DNA of 64,000 bases from Cubamyces lactineus (taxonomy: Eukaryota; Basidiomycota; Agaricomycetes; Polyporales; Polyporaceae). Made by a program: the position numbers and the translations under genes. The notes under the pieces were generated by a model. It worked only from the letters and a program-made list of their open reading frames with translations, made no database searches and was not told where the DNA came from. The DNA is taken from positions 62,001 through 126,000 of the forward strand of contig JACDTU010000030.1 of the NCBI GenBank assembly GCA_022376465.1, given 5' to 3'. Below are positions 21,213 through 31,714 of the stretch, one piece after another. How positions within the stretch are numbered: position 1 is the stretch's first letter; each line of letters begins with the position of its first letter.

Positions 21213-22284
21213 CGCCGCCGGGCGCGTGCCTAGATGACAAGGGAGATGAGTACAGGCTCAGAGGAGGGGTCGACTGCGCGCGAAACTCACCATCAAGGCC
21301 TCGGCGCGAACTGAGGATGAGTGGGGAGTTGTGTATACGACCGCGGCGAGCGTCGCCGGCGGGGACGCGCGATTGATGCTTGTACGCAGTCGAGAGCGCG
21401 TTGCCGAGAGGCGCTGTGGCGGTGAAGTGTCTTTGCCGACGCGTATCTGTGGTGAGATACTCGGTGAACAAGGGACGCGGCACCGTGCTCGCTACACTCA
21501 CCGTGGGGTCTATAATGTCTCCGTCGCGGTCGGTTCGTCGATGTCGTCGCTTGGGGAGCAGGTAAGCGAGGTGGTGGTGGTGGTGGTGGTGGGAGACGTT
21601 CGGAGGCGCCCGTGCGCGTAGCCGCGCTGTAATCTTATCTTCAAGTTTGTGTTTATCTAATCTGCTGGTCAGTTAGTAATTGGTAGTGAATAGGACGCGC
21701 ATTACTGACCTTCTGAAGCAAAGTATCGTGAATCTGTAAAATAAATGGGCTATATTAGTAGAAATGACAAGCATAGTGGCTGTCACGTCGTGCTCACTGT
21801 GGTGGACAGCGTCGAAGGCTTAGCGCGCGTTGAGGAGGGACAAGCGCCAGTGGACAAGCGCCAGGGGAAGGGTACAAGCGCCAGGGGGAAGGGGACAAGC
21901 GCCAGGGGGAAGGGGACAAGCGCCAGGGGAAGGGGACAAGCGCCAGAGAGGGCGGGGAGGGCGGGAGGCGGGGGGCGGGAGCGCCAGGGGAGAGAGACAA
22001 GCGCCGTCGGCGGCGGGGAGAACAACGTTGCCGAGGTAGCCGGAGGGAGCGCCGGAGGGAAGAGGTCGGAAAGGAGTTCGGAAGTTGCCGGGAGGAGGAC
22101 TTGTGTGACCCGGCGAGCACTACTGTATATGGGAGGAGAGCCTACTTTCTTTGTAAGGTAAGAGGGGGGGGTATCGGTAGTGGAATCTGTAGTGGGCGGT
22201 TACTGGGCTTTCAGGTTTAATAAAGCTGCCAAACCCGGGGCGCTTGGCAGCTTTATCAAACTTGATGTATGTGATGATCAGGTG
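21213..22284 (-). repeat. Right terminal inverted repeat of KDZ element
   Basis: The mirror of 12490-13540 with one additional 21 bp unit in the GACAAGCGCCAGGGG minisatellite (about 21838-21945). The outer end is ...GATGATCAGGTG, followed directly by the CTGGCGGG duplication. Confidence 0.92.
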
Positions 22285-22292
22285 CTGGCGGG
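22285..22292. repeat. 8 bp target-site duplication, right
   Basis: CTGGCGGG directly after the KDZ element, identical to 12482-12489. Confidence 0.93.
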
Positions 22293-22330
22293 TTGAGGTG
22301 GCGGTCGACGAGGACATATAAAGGCAAGAA
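22293..22330 (-). promoter_or_regulatory. Displaced promoter of A1
   Basis: Read on minus, CTTTATATG (22315-22323) lies about 35 bp before the transposon target site. Without the transposon it would be about 105 bp from the A1 start codon. That spacing is like the TATA boxes I find before A2 (31026-31032), B1 (27058-27064) and B2 (34478-34485). The KDZ insertion therefore appears to sit at or near the A1 transcription start. Confidence 0.5.
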
Positions 22331-22801
22331 CCCACCTCGTGTCGTAGACAAAGCATGATTGTACTACAAAGGTAGTCTGTACTAGTCGAATCACGAGAGG
22401 GCTTGCGCACTTGACAAAGGTGATTGTGCGTGGAAGCGGTGTTGCCCCGCTTGGGTCAATCTAGGAACAGATGATGCGTATCGCCTATCGGGAATTGCAG
22501 TTTTACTTGCTTTCTCGCTGAGGTGCTTTGTTCAGTAATGATCACAAGGAGTCTCTTCTTAGGGGGGCATATCAACAGCTGATATGCCATCATAGCGAAC
22601 ACGAAGCCGTAGGCCGAGGATGAGAAGTAGGAGGAGGACCAGAGACGAATACATAACCTCGGAAGAGCCCAAAGAAAGCGAAAACATGTAAATAAAAAAT
22701 AAAAAACCTCCCTCTCCGCAGATCACAGATCGCGTCCGCGCGACATGCACGGTCCACTATGTGCTATTTTTCCCGCTCCTTCACGCATTACGACATTCCT
22801 A

Positions 22802-23231
22802 GTGGATGACTTTCCGTAACGATTTAGAATTTTTAAACCAGTTCTAGACGAGATCTCGGAGTTTGAACTCGTTTAGAATGCGTGGGGCTCCATCCGTAAC
22901 CTGTCGCACACCGGGGGATTCTAAATCTTAGAGGCACCTAGCGCCCGTCGGGAAATCCTTTGGAGGCGGGTTAGGTAAGCGTGAGGGAGGGCGCACCTGC
23001 CAAATCGGTCAGAGTGGGGCGCGCGCACTTCCTGATACGGCAGTTTAGAGTGCGGTTTAGAACTAGAAGGGGGGGTCGACCCCCCCTTCTAAACTTTGGG
23101 CGCTTAGAGCGTTTAGAACGAGGTCATCTTGCGTTCGGAGTTCGAACTGCTCCACATATCTGAGATCTCCTTCCTTATTGAGCGTTTAGAACTGGTTTAG
23201 AATTTCTAAATCGTCACGGAAAGTCATCCAG
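22802..23231. mobile_element. Tc1/mariner-type MITE (430 bp, TA target site)
   Basis: A non-coding element. The ends TGGATGACTTTCCGT... (from 22803) and ...ACGGAAAGTCATCCA (to 23230) form inverted repeats of about 44 bp with a few mismatches. Both sides are bordered by TA (22800-22801 and 23232-23233), typical of Tc1/mariner-class insertion. The interior repeats TTTAGAAC-like words and holds a perfect 26 bp palindrome near its middle. It encodes nothing and would need a transposase from elsewhere. Confidence 0.8.
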
Positions 23232-23412
23232 TATTCGCCCCGGTTCAAGGGACAGTCATATCGACGCGATATCTATGAACCGTCAACATCACTGAAGATA
23301 GCGGTGAGTTGACCATGAAAAAAGGCGAGGCGCAGTCCGTAGGCTGGGTGTGAGGCTTTGAGATACGGTATTATCAAACTGTCCCGGGTAGATCAACTAC
23401 GTGGTATAGAAA

Positions 23413-23478
23413 GAGCGTATGCAGGGAGTGTGGTGGAGCGTATGCAGGGAGTGTGAAAGAGCGTATGCAGGGAGTGTG
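23413..23478. repeat. 23 bp minisatellite, three copies
   Basis: GAGCGTATGCAGGGAGTGTG repeats three times at 23 bp spacing with short variable joints, just downstream of the gene ending at 23593. Confidence 0.85.
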
Positions 23479-23592
23479 AATAGATGTCATAGCAGGTAGG
23501 AGCAGCAGGACGACGAACAAAACATGCAAAGCGTATGGAAGAGAAGAACGATCAAGTCGATAGCGGAGTGGATTGATGGGTTTGGAGCGCAT

Positions 23593-24093
23593 TCAGCAAT
23601 TTGATTTAAGCGTTTTGAGCGACTGTGGCACGGCCGCGACAAGGTCAACCCTCAGTGTCAAACAGGATACGGGTATCACTTACTTTGACTTTGCCTTTCC
23701 ACAGCTTCGCGAACCTACGTCCAGACGGTGTTGATGAGCGGTTGATACTAGGGCCATGCGCCTTGCGGCTGTCAAGTGCCTGCTGGTTGGGACTAGGCGA
23801 TTTGGAACAGTCGAGGGCCTCCAGGCTAGGCGGCATGGGGGCTAGGCCGCGGACGTAGTTCTCCAGTTCTCCCACTTCGTCGCCGAGCGAGACGTGCACA
23901 GAACGCAAAATCTCCAAGGCTGAACCCAGCTGCTTGTGAAAATCCGATAAGACGTCAAGGCGCGCTTGGGCTGCGTCGAAATGCGCCTGCTCATCCTCGC
24001 GGTCGCGGAAGGCCACGTCGGAGATGAGAATGTTACTGGAAAACAGCATGATTAGGGCTGAACCATGGCACCCTTCTGGCGACATACCTCATG
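23593..24093 (-). CDS. Small helical protein, unknown
   Basis: A short spliced gene: exon 1 encodes only ATG AG, joined across an intron to give MSNILISDVAFRDREDEQ. A helical stretch follows (AAQARLDVLSDFHKQLGSA, VSLGDEVGELENYVRGL), then a Ser/Pro segment and a basic end (RRFAKLWKGKVK). A second intron (gtaagtg...cacag) leads to SLKTLKSNC and a stop. Coiled-coil-like; no family recognised. It sits between B1 and the transposon that separates B1 from A1. The second module copy has no counterpart here. Confidence 0.55.
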
Positions 24094-24622
24094 ATGGTCC
24101 GTGGTCCTTGATAGGGATTCAGACTGGTAGGTAGCACTCAGGCCGATGAAAGTAAAGAGCGAGCTGTTGGAGTCAGTATGACAACGGTTTCAAGGGGATG
24201 GCCCGTACGGCCAACAGAGGGAGGGTGCTGGTCGCGAGACACCGGCGGCACGTGCAGTCTAAACCTCTAGAGGAAATAGTGGGAGCATAGATTCGGACAA
24301 GATAGGCGAGGGAGCGCCTGGGACATCACGCGCGAGGTTCGCTACAGGTACTCGGGAACGCACCCGCGGGCTTAGGGGAGCAGCGTTCCTGTTCCAATGA
24401 CGCCCTCGTTGGTACTCGTGTATAATTGAGAGAACGAAGCACAGACCAAAAAGCCGACGGGGGCTTTCAATTATTGCGAGCATACGATACAAGACTCGTT
24501 AAAGTTCGAAGACGGGAAGCATACAAGAAAATGCAAGAAAAGAGAACGAAACATAGAAAACGATCCTCAAGTGAAGAAGCACTTTCGCAGACATGAGCAG
24601 CTCAGACTAGGTTGACCTACAC

Positions 24623-26942
24623 TTATAATAGCTCCAGGACAATGCGGGACCCCCCCTGAGAATGAACGTGGATCACAACGGATGGGCGACTCTGTATATC
24701 GGCGGTTGCGACACTTGCGGGCTTAGCGGAGCATGGCCCACCATGGCCCATAGCGTGTGGTACTCCAGAGGCGAGATCCCTTTGAGCAACCGAGGCTGGC
24801 GCCTCGAAGGACTCGGGCCCGATTGCATTGGCAGACATTCTTTGTGACAGATGTGCCAACATAGATCGAATACTTGAGAGTTCCGCCGCCTGTGGAGAAA
24901 TTAATGGTGAACGACCTCTGCGAGCTACCGGAAAGTACTTACGCAACACGCGGAAGTCGAGGGTGCAGCACTAGGCTCGACAGTGATGTCAGGCAGTTCA
25001 GCGGATCCGGTGATCACTGACGCCTGGGCAGCCTCCGGTACGTCGACTGTGACGCTACCACAACTAATGTCTTCTCCATTAGACGAGGCGATAGCTTCAC
25101 TCAATGATTGTGAGTATGTCGCGTGGAAAGTGTCGTTCGTCAAGCATCGCTTTGAGGTGCTCTGATATATAGGTCATGATCGGCATCGCTCAAAGCATGT
25201 TCAGACATACCTCGGATCCTAGCGTTTGCATTTCTTGCTCAGCAGCAACACGAGCTAAAATCTCCAGACCATACATGGGTACGTCTCCAGCTGACTCATC
25301 CTGTTCGTTCTCGTGCTCTCCTGCGACAGCTGATTCATCCGTCTCGTGAACGGCGTGAACACCTGGAATGCTAGAGGACGAACAGGGTGTGCAAGTGTTG
25401 TCGGACTCGGCTTCATTAGTACGATCCGTGGAGAGGTAACCCAAGGACCGTTCACGCACGATTTGATGTTCGTCTATCGACCTGCCGAATGTTCTATCAG
25501 TTGTGTAGATAACGTTGAATGTTCGACGACTCACATGTCAGCACTCGAACAAGCGACGTCGACCTACACAGTTTATGAGCATTCAGCAGATCAGAGGTAG
25601 AAACTTCGTACCTCACTAGTGGGATCCAAGGGCGTGGCTTCACGCTCTTGCTCCCTCGGTCCTCCCGTAGAATCGTCCGAGATCCGGCACACATTGGCGG
25701 TGACTTCCACTTGAACATTGACCTCTTCATTCACAAGGCCGTCGAGGTCTGGAAAGCCGCTGGGCACATCTTCCATAGTAACGAACACAAGATCAGTCCT
25801 GATCGGCGGATTGCAAGAACGGCGTAACGCTCGTGCGTTCCGTCTTGGTGGAGCCGACTCCACGCCATAGCCTGGCCGCACCCGCTTGCTGGCCGCTATA
25901 CGACGTGTAAGCACTGGGTCTTCTTCGCCTGGATGATCTGACTGAGAGCGAGAGCGCTTAGGCGCCATGGATCTGCGGAAGAGCTATGAGTACGGCACCA
26001 ATGTCACCAGATGTTACACTAACCTGGGGGGTGAAGTAGTTGTGCTTGCTCTCGTTGCAACGCGCGCTGATCGACTGGCTTGGGGAGAGCTCAGATGGTC
26101 ATGGACACTGGCGCCTGCCTGCTTCGTGGCACCATTTGCACCCGTGTGCTTAGTTGATCTAGGATTGTAGTAGGCCGCAGGATATGACGTGCTGGCAAGG
26201 CCACAGCAGAGATAGCATGTACTGCCTCCACCTGTTTCCGCCCCTGAATAAGCAGGATATCGGTTGCATATGATCTCGCTTCTAGTCGTCGAGTCGCTGA
26301 ACATAAATGTGAGCATGGTTAAGTCAGACACTTTCGGTTGCTACGTGGATCCGCATTGGCGCACCCGGCATAAACGGCATGCTCGGCACTCGTAGGAGAC
26401 GCGAGGTCATTGTACGACCGCCATTCGCTGCGATGTTGGGAGGATGTCGATCTACCAAGTTCATGAGTGAGGACTCGCTAGTACTTTGTAAGTCAGAAAA
26501 GCCTACAAATCAGGCTCCAAGGATGAAGTGTCTAGCCCGGACAAGCCTAAGGCACAAATGCACTCAGTCAACGTTAAGCTTACGACTGTCCCGAAGAAAT
26601 GAGCGTACCTTGCGGTCGTGGGATAGGTATAACGGACGTAGATAGATTACGACCCGCTTGTTCCCATTCCTCTTCATTCGCAGCAGCGACCACACCACCG
26701 CCTGACTGAGGCGCGCTGGAAGTATCTTGTCGCACAGACCGTTCCCAGCAGCCGTCGTCGATGTCATGGCTAGTCAGAGTCTGATCGGGTGGAACGTCCA
26801 CTTGGGCATTTGTAGACAAGCCTGGCTCTGTTCCTACATGAATATGATGTTTCAGAGAGTGAGGATCGACGGAGTCACCTGTTTCCTCATCGCTGGAGGT
26901 GAGACCTCCAAATACACTCTCTTCTCCGATTAGATCCGGCAT
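24623..26942 (-). CDS. Unknown protein B1, paralogue of B2
   Basis: A multi-exon gene of unknown function starting MPDLIGEESVFGGLTSSDEE (26942), with a TATA box at 27058-27064. Later exons hold a Tyr/Ser/Pro stretch (TSYPAAYYNPRSTKH), a basic, nuclear-signal-like part (KRSRSQSD, RRIAASKRVRPGY), RSIDEHQIVRERSLGYLS, acidic Ser/Glu-rich parts and a helix (ELSSIRSMLAHLSQRM). The gene ends RPSVVIHVHSQGGSRIVLELL minus its last residue group, just before the stop at 24623. B2 shows the same blocks in the same order, including the nearly identical C-terminal motif. A largely disordered, possibly nuclear protein is likely. Internal exon borders are uncertain, and it could be two genes (alternative start at 25968). 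Confidence 0.55.
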
Positions 26943-27637
26943 GGAAAAGGCGGAGAGAAGGAAGGCGAAAGGTGATGTGGGTGTTATGAAGCGAATGATG
27001 GTAGCTTCGGGGGGCTGTCGCAAGTAGTGGACACCACCCGAGTTGGCCGCTACGTCACTTTATAGCTATGGCGGGATGGGATTAATAAAGAAACTTTGTT
27101 CGGTTTCCTATGAAGTATCCGTCCAAAGGCTATGGTATGGCGGCCAAACGTTCTTTCTTGACGTGCCACAAACAACGCTATGTGGTTTGGGCATTGGCAA
27201 CAGACATGAACGCCTGGCCGAGTTTTGGCGGAGGACATTGGAACTGGGTATAGAACTCCGATGGCAACGTACAAAGGTACTTACGCTGTTGATCCTTCCG
27301 CAATCAGACATGTTTAGCCTCTTCCGGATTCGCCAACAGCAATTCGATATTTGCTAGCTGTGAAGGGAGAAGTACTGACGCCAAGGAGCAGATGCACGCT
27401 TTCGCACACTCACGGGGATTTCCCAATATTTACCGAGCGCTTGCGCATCGTCCAAGTTCTTATCTCACAGAGTAACAGAATATGGTTTGTTATACTTGGA
27501 CTCTGCTGAACGCTTGATATGTACGTTCACAGGATGTGCAATCTTCTCGTTCGGAGAGAAGGCGATATGTGCATAAAATATTTGACTGGGAGCCATTGTA
27601 TCGGCGATAATGGTTCGTAAAACCAGAAGTACACGTG

Positions 27638-28353
27638 TCATTGAGCTATGCAATGCCAATGAGGCGACCGTTGGATAGAGAGCAACTTAAAGAGTGACAA
27701 GCACGATGGTAACAGCACTGGGCCTAAGAATGATATGCCTAGTGCCTGGTGGCGGTCTGCTAGTACTAGTGAGCTACAATCTCAAGCAAGACATTCTGTA
27801 TCGTTATCGTGCACGTTTTGGAGCCTGCATGGGTTGTAAAATATTGTACCACGCGAAATTGGCAGCATCACTTACCCCAGCATCTTCATTTTCATGCCCA
27901 AGATCGGGTCCCGCCATTGATGCTTCACGATCGCATAGCGGATGCCGCTATTCCCATCGGAGGACTCTCCATTAATCGGTGCAGTCCCTCCCTGTTGGAG
28001 CCTCAGGGCAGCGAGCCGGCGCAGGTACAACTAGTCGGCAAAGTTAGCTATGCCCATTCATGTTGACTGTGCGCACCTACCTCACGCTTCCGTTCCCTGC
28101 GGGTTTGGGTCACCGGGATTCCTGCGGATTCGGATACTGCCAGTGATGTCGTGAGATTGTGATACATGCACACATGCGCGGCTGGTTTACCGGTGATCCT
28201 GTCGACGGAGGGGGACCCTTCAGGTCCGCGGCCATCGAGAGTGCTGGTCGACATAGCAGAGTAGCTACTCATAACAGTGCTTAGCGTGGAGGCGATCAGG
28301 GTTTGGCGGTAGGCAGTGGGGGTAACGGTTGGTGAACTCACCGATGTGGGAGG
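27638..28353 (-). CDS. Unknown protein C
   Basis: Three exons are inferred. Exon 1 starts MPPTSVSSPTVTPTAYRQ and ends TQTRRERKRE at a GT donor. Exon 2 is LYLRRLAALRLQQGG...ILGMKMKMLG, followed by gtaagtg. Exon 3, VLADRHQALGISFLGP, ends at 27638. A TATA-like TATAAAG lies about 70 bp upstream of the start. It looks like a Ser/Thr-rich N-terminus followed by a short basic-helical region. No family recognised. Confidence 0.4.
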
Positions 28354-28988
28354 CATCGTTTTATAGTGGGTAGCGGGCTCACTCGAGCTGAAAGGCCATG
28401 GTGACAAGCAAACAAAGTTCCTTTATATTCATGCTGAGTCGGGGACACAAAGAGGTTTATCGCGGCATTGAAGATCTGCCGTCAGACCATTGATCCACGA
28501 GATTTCCAATGTGTTCTGCACGCGTGGGGCTCCAAGAGGCAAACAGTCAAATGCTCACATATAGCCTCCGAGTATCGGCCCTGTATAGTACAGCGTGTGA
28601 GACCAGAGGCAGAGAGACGTTGCTTTCTGGCTATGGGTGTATGGCGACTAGATGTCGACAGAGCGCTAAACACAAAACAATACCGGCTAGCCGCAGAGAC
28701 GCTATGTGCGCATGCTTGCCTTGTCTCTTTTGCCTTCCGACGCGGAGCGGTCGTCTGCGAAACATAGACCGTGGGTGTCAGGCGCCAGGTCGAAGGCGAG
28801 ACGAAGGGCGCAAACGTACAAAGTAGCAATAAGCGCGCCAACGCGAAACGCGATTGCGAAACGCAAATCGCATTCCGTAGAGCTCAGCCGCGGCGCCTGT
28901 GAGGCGGAGCGCCACCGTGAGAGGCCATATGCAAGAGGGGGATGTATAGACATAAGGTGCGGAGAGAGAGGCGAGCGCATGAGTGAGG

Positions 28989-30928
28989 TTAGTTCCGCGG
29001 TACGAATCTGACAGGCGAATGAGAGGATCGTGGATGCAGTAGTCGAGAGAATAAAGCTGAGCGTTCGAACAAAATGTGCGGACGAGTTGATCCGCACAGG
29101 CGTGGCGCAAGGAAACGTTCACTGTGAACATATAGTGAAATAGCAAAGCCGATCGTACAGGGCAAGAAATTCAGACAACGACGAGACATGCAAGGCACGA
29201 GGAGAGAAAGCTGATGCGCAAAGGGGCCGAGTAGAATAACAGAACATACAGTATGTTTCCCAGATACGATGAGCGATATGCAACGCGCGTGTGAACATAT
29301 GTGACCGTAAGTGCACGAAGAACAAGTTGCAATCCGTGAACCACTAGTCACGGCGCACGCTACACGTGTGGTGCGCGCGTATTCACCAAGCTTTGTGCCA
29401 TCACATCCAGAGCTTCCAATGCCACCTTCAGACGCTGAAGTGGGTGTGAGTGTGCGCTCTAGGCGATGTGGATAGTCACAGACCTCCCGTATGATATTGA
29501 CGTCGGTTACAGCGAGCTCGTATCTGGAGATCGCCCCAAACAGATCGGACACAAGCAATGTTCCAGCAGGCGTATGCACCGCATCCAAGACAGTGTGTGT
29601 GGCTCGTAACTCAGCCTATAACGATGGATCAGTACACGTACGACGAGAGATAGAATGACAGAGGACCTCAAGTGCCGCAAACACGCTATCTTGCAGAGCA
29701 GCTTGAAACAACAAATCCTGGCAGATAGTGGGGGTTATCCCGGAGTTGCTGACAACGCCCCGGATCCTGTCACACTCCAAGGAGACCTTCATGAGAGATT
29801 GAAATGCTACACCAACTCGTCCACCGGTGCGGTAGATTGGCAAAGATCTCAAGAATCTCGTGAATTGAACCTATACACGTCAAAGACGTCAGCTGCAAGT
29901 TGATGGTGGGAGTGAAAATCCACATACTGGAGAGCGGGTTAAGATCCGCAAGCATTCGAGGAGATTCCCGAGCTGAGAAAAGACATCACGAATCTCTGCT
30001 GCGCATTCATCTGCAACGACACGGACGGATTCGAGCCGCGTTCGATGCTTGGCACACTCGGTAGAAGGCAGAGTTGCCTGCGTGTCTTCGAAACACCGAT
30101 GAGCCTGGATATTTAGGTGAGTGCTCATTTATCAGAGGCGTAGAATGAGAGCGCACCTCGGAGATCCGCCGCTGTAGTTCATCTCCTTCGTTGGAACATT
30201 GCTCAAGATGGTTCTTGAGGGAGATGTAGGCATCCAGCCGCCGTGCCTTCCTGCCCACTGAAGAGAGCTGGCCTCGCACTGAGCGACGATACGCCGTATG
30301 CCTGTTCGTGATGACACGCAACATTTGGGACGCTAGCGAGAGGATATTGTCGATGTCTTCCACGCGGATGCCGTATTGAGCAAACCATCTGAATCGGCAT
30401 CGTTTAATGGGAGTTATAACTCAAATGAATGGTCGATGAGCTTACTCAGTACGCGCTCCTCGAATGGCACGGAGTAAGTCTTGAGCCAGTTGCACCGTGG
30501 GTCTCACCCGGGCCGCGAGAGCGAGGACTTCCGAGGGTGGAGTGATCAGCGGAATGCCGAAATCCGCCAAGTTCCCGCCATCAGGTGTGATAGAATAGGT
30601 GGTGCTGGCAATACCAGGATACGTGGCGACGAGGACCGGTCCAGCAGCATTGTTGGGGCCGAAGTCAGGTTGAGCGACATTAGCAGGTCCAACGGCATCT
30701 GCGGGACAATATATAGCGACGGAATGAGCATGGATGGTGATGGTCAGCGTATAAAGGAAAAAGAAAAACAGCAGGAACGGGGAACAAACCATGGAAATCG
30801 TCAACGGGAACCGGACCATTCGGCAAGGGGAGCATTCCGGTCGTAGGCGTGGGCAAGGTGTCTAGGAATTCACTGGAAACGGTGGAAGATCGTTGGGTGG
30901 GTGAAGAACAGGCTGCAGGGGTAGACAT
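28989..30928 (-). CDS. Unknown protein A2, paralogue of A1
   Basis: A spliced gene starting MSTPAACSSPTQRSSTVSSE (30928), with a TATA box at 31026-31032. Exons in order: DLLRAIRGARTE, then FAQYGIRVEDIDNIL with NRHTAYRRSVRGQLSSVG, then CFEDTQATLPSTECAKH with LGNLLECLRILTRSP, and ELRATHTVLDAVHTPAGT. Each block pairs with one in A1, in the same order. No conserved domain is recognised; helical throughout. The last shared residues lie near 29500, and the frame stays open to 28989, so the true end may be earlier or reached by splicing. It lies downstream of B2 on the same strand, as A1 lies downstream of B1. Confidence 0.6.
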
Positions 30929-31368
30929 AGCGGAGAACACGAAAGATGGAAGAATATGAGAATCGAGAATGCAGATTCGCGAATTGACTAGTAGTCGAGT
31001 GGCGAACAGGATTGGCTTGACATACCTTTATACAAGGAGGGAGTGTGGTCGCACAAAGACCACAGTCAAAGACCTTGGTTTCCGAAGACATGTGGTAGCA
31101 AGCGCAACCAAGGGCATTCGAGGCTGAAAGACCGTTGTTCACATGCGCTGTTGGTTCTGTGATAAGAACAATCGAGAAGGGTAGGGAGAGTATTGGCATC
31201 TTGCTGACCTGGCTGGAATCCTGTGATCGGGAGACCGATGGGGAATCCTTTGTGCGTCTGGGATCCATACGGCCAGAGTACGATACGGAACGAAGTTGTG
31301 TAGTTTTCAGGTGAACGATGGGGAGGTATCGGTGAGCATGAGGACATGAGGACCTGCTCGAAAGTGGC

Positions 31369-31442
31369 ATCTCGAGGTATAGGTATCTCGAGGTATAGGT
31401 ATCTCGAGGTATAGGTATCTCGAGGTATAGGTATCTCGAGGT
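31369..31442. repeat. 16 bp minisatellite (about 4.5 copies)
   Basis: Perfect tandem copies of CTCGAGGTATAGGTAT between the B2 stop and the A2 promoter. Part of the unit is palindromic (CTCGAG). The open frame across it is a by-product of the 16 bp period. Confidence 0.9.
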
Positions 31443-31714
31443 GGCCGTCAGCTTCCGAATTCGCTGCCAAGCTGACATAAACGAGCGCCTGCGCGTTCGT
31501 GATTCGCGGGCGCCTATGCGGCACCCGGCCGTATAATCCGCTAGAGAGTTCAATAGTCGCAACTTCTGATTTTGGTGGAGATATGTAAAGCATTTAGAGA
31601 GAAGGAGAAGGAGACATCGGGATTAAGGCAGAAATTCTAGCGTACTTGAGGAAGGATACAAATCGTGACATCGGTCGAGAATGTTCAGAGTATACAAAAC
31701 ACCTCCCAAGGCCT

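Larger units (their letters stand above)
12490..22284 (-). mobile_element. KDZ-class DNA transposon with long TIRs and three genes
   Basis: A complete-looking DNA transposon. Its outer ends (CACCTGATCATCAC...) form inverted repeats of 1,051 bp (12490-13540) and 1,072 bp (21213-22284). It is flanked by a perfect 8 bp duplication, CTGGCGGG, at 12482-12489 and 22285-22292. Inside, three minus-strand genes are visible: a KDZ transposase, an RNase H1 N-terminal-like protein and an HMG-box-like protein. The KDZ (Kyakuja-Dileera-Zisupton) superfamily is known for 8 bp target duplications, which agrees. The near-identity of the TIRs, apart from one extra 21 bp minisatellite unit on the right, and the perfect TSD suggest a recent insertion. 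Confidence 0.92.

Noticed and set aside
21028..22161. Several frames inside or across the right TIR
   Set aside because: Mirror images of the left TIR frames, or frames that cross the TIR boundary.
23413..23478. Possible CRISPR-like array
   Set aside because: Only three units of 23 bp with 3 bp joints and no spacers, in a eukaryotic setting. A minisatellite.
31066..31593. Long frames with SRYLYLEIPIPRDTY-type repeats
   Set aside because: Products of the 16 bp minisatellite being open in several frames; between B2 and the A2 promoter.
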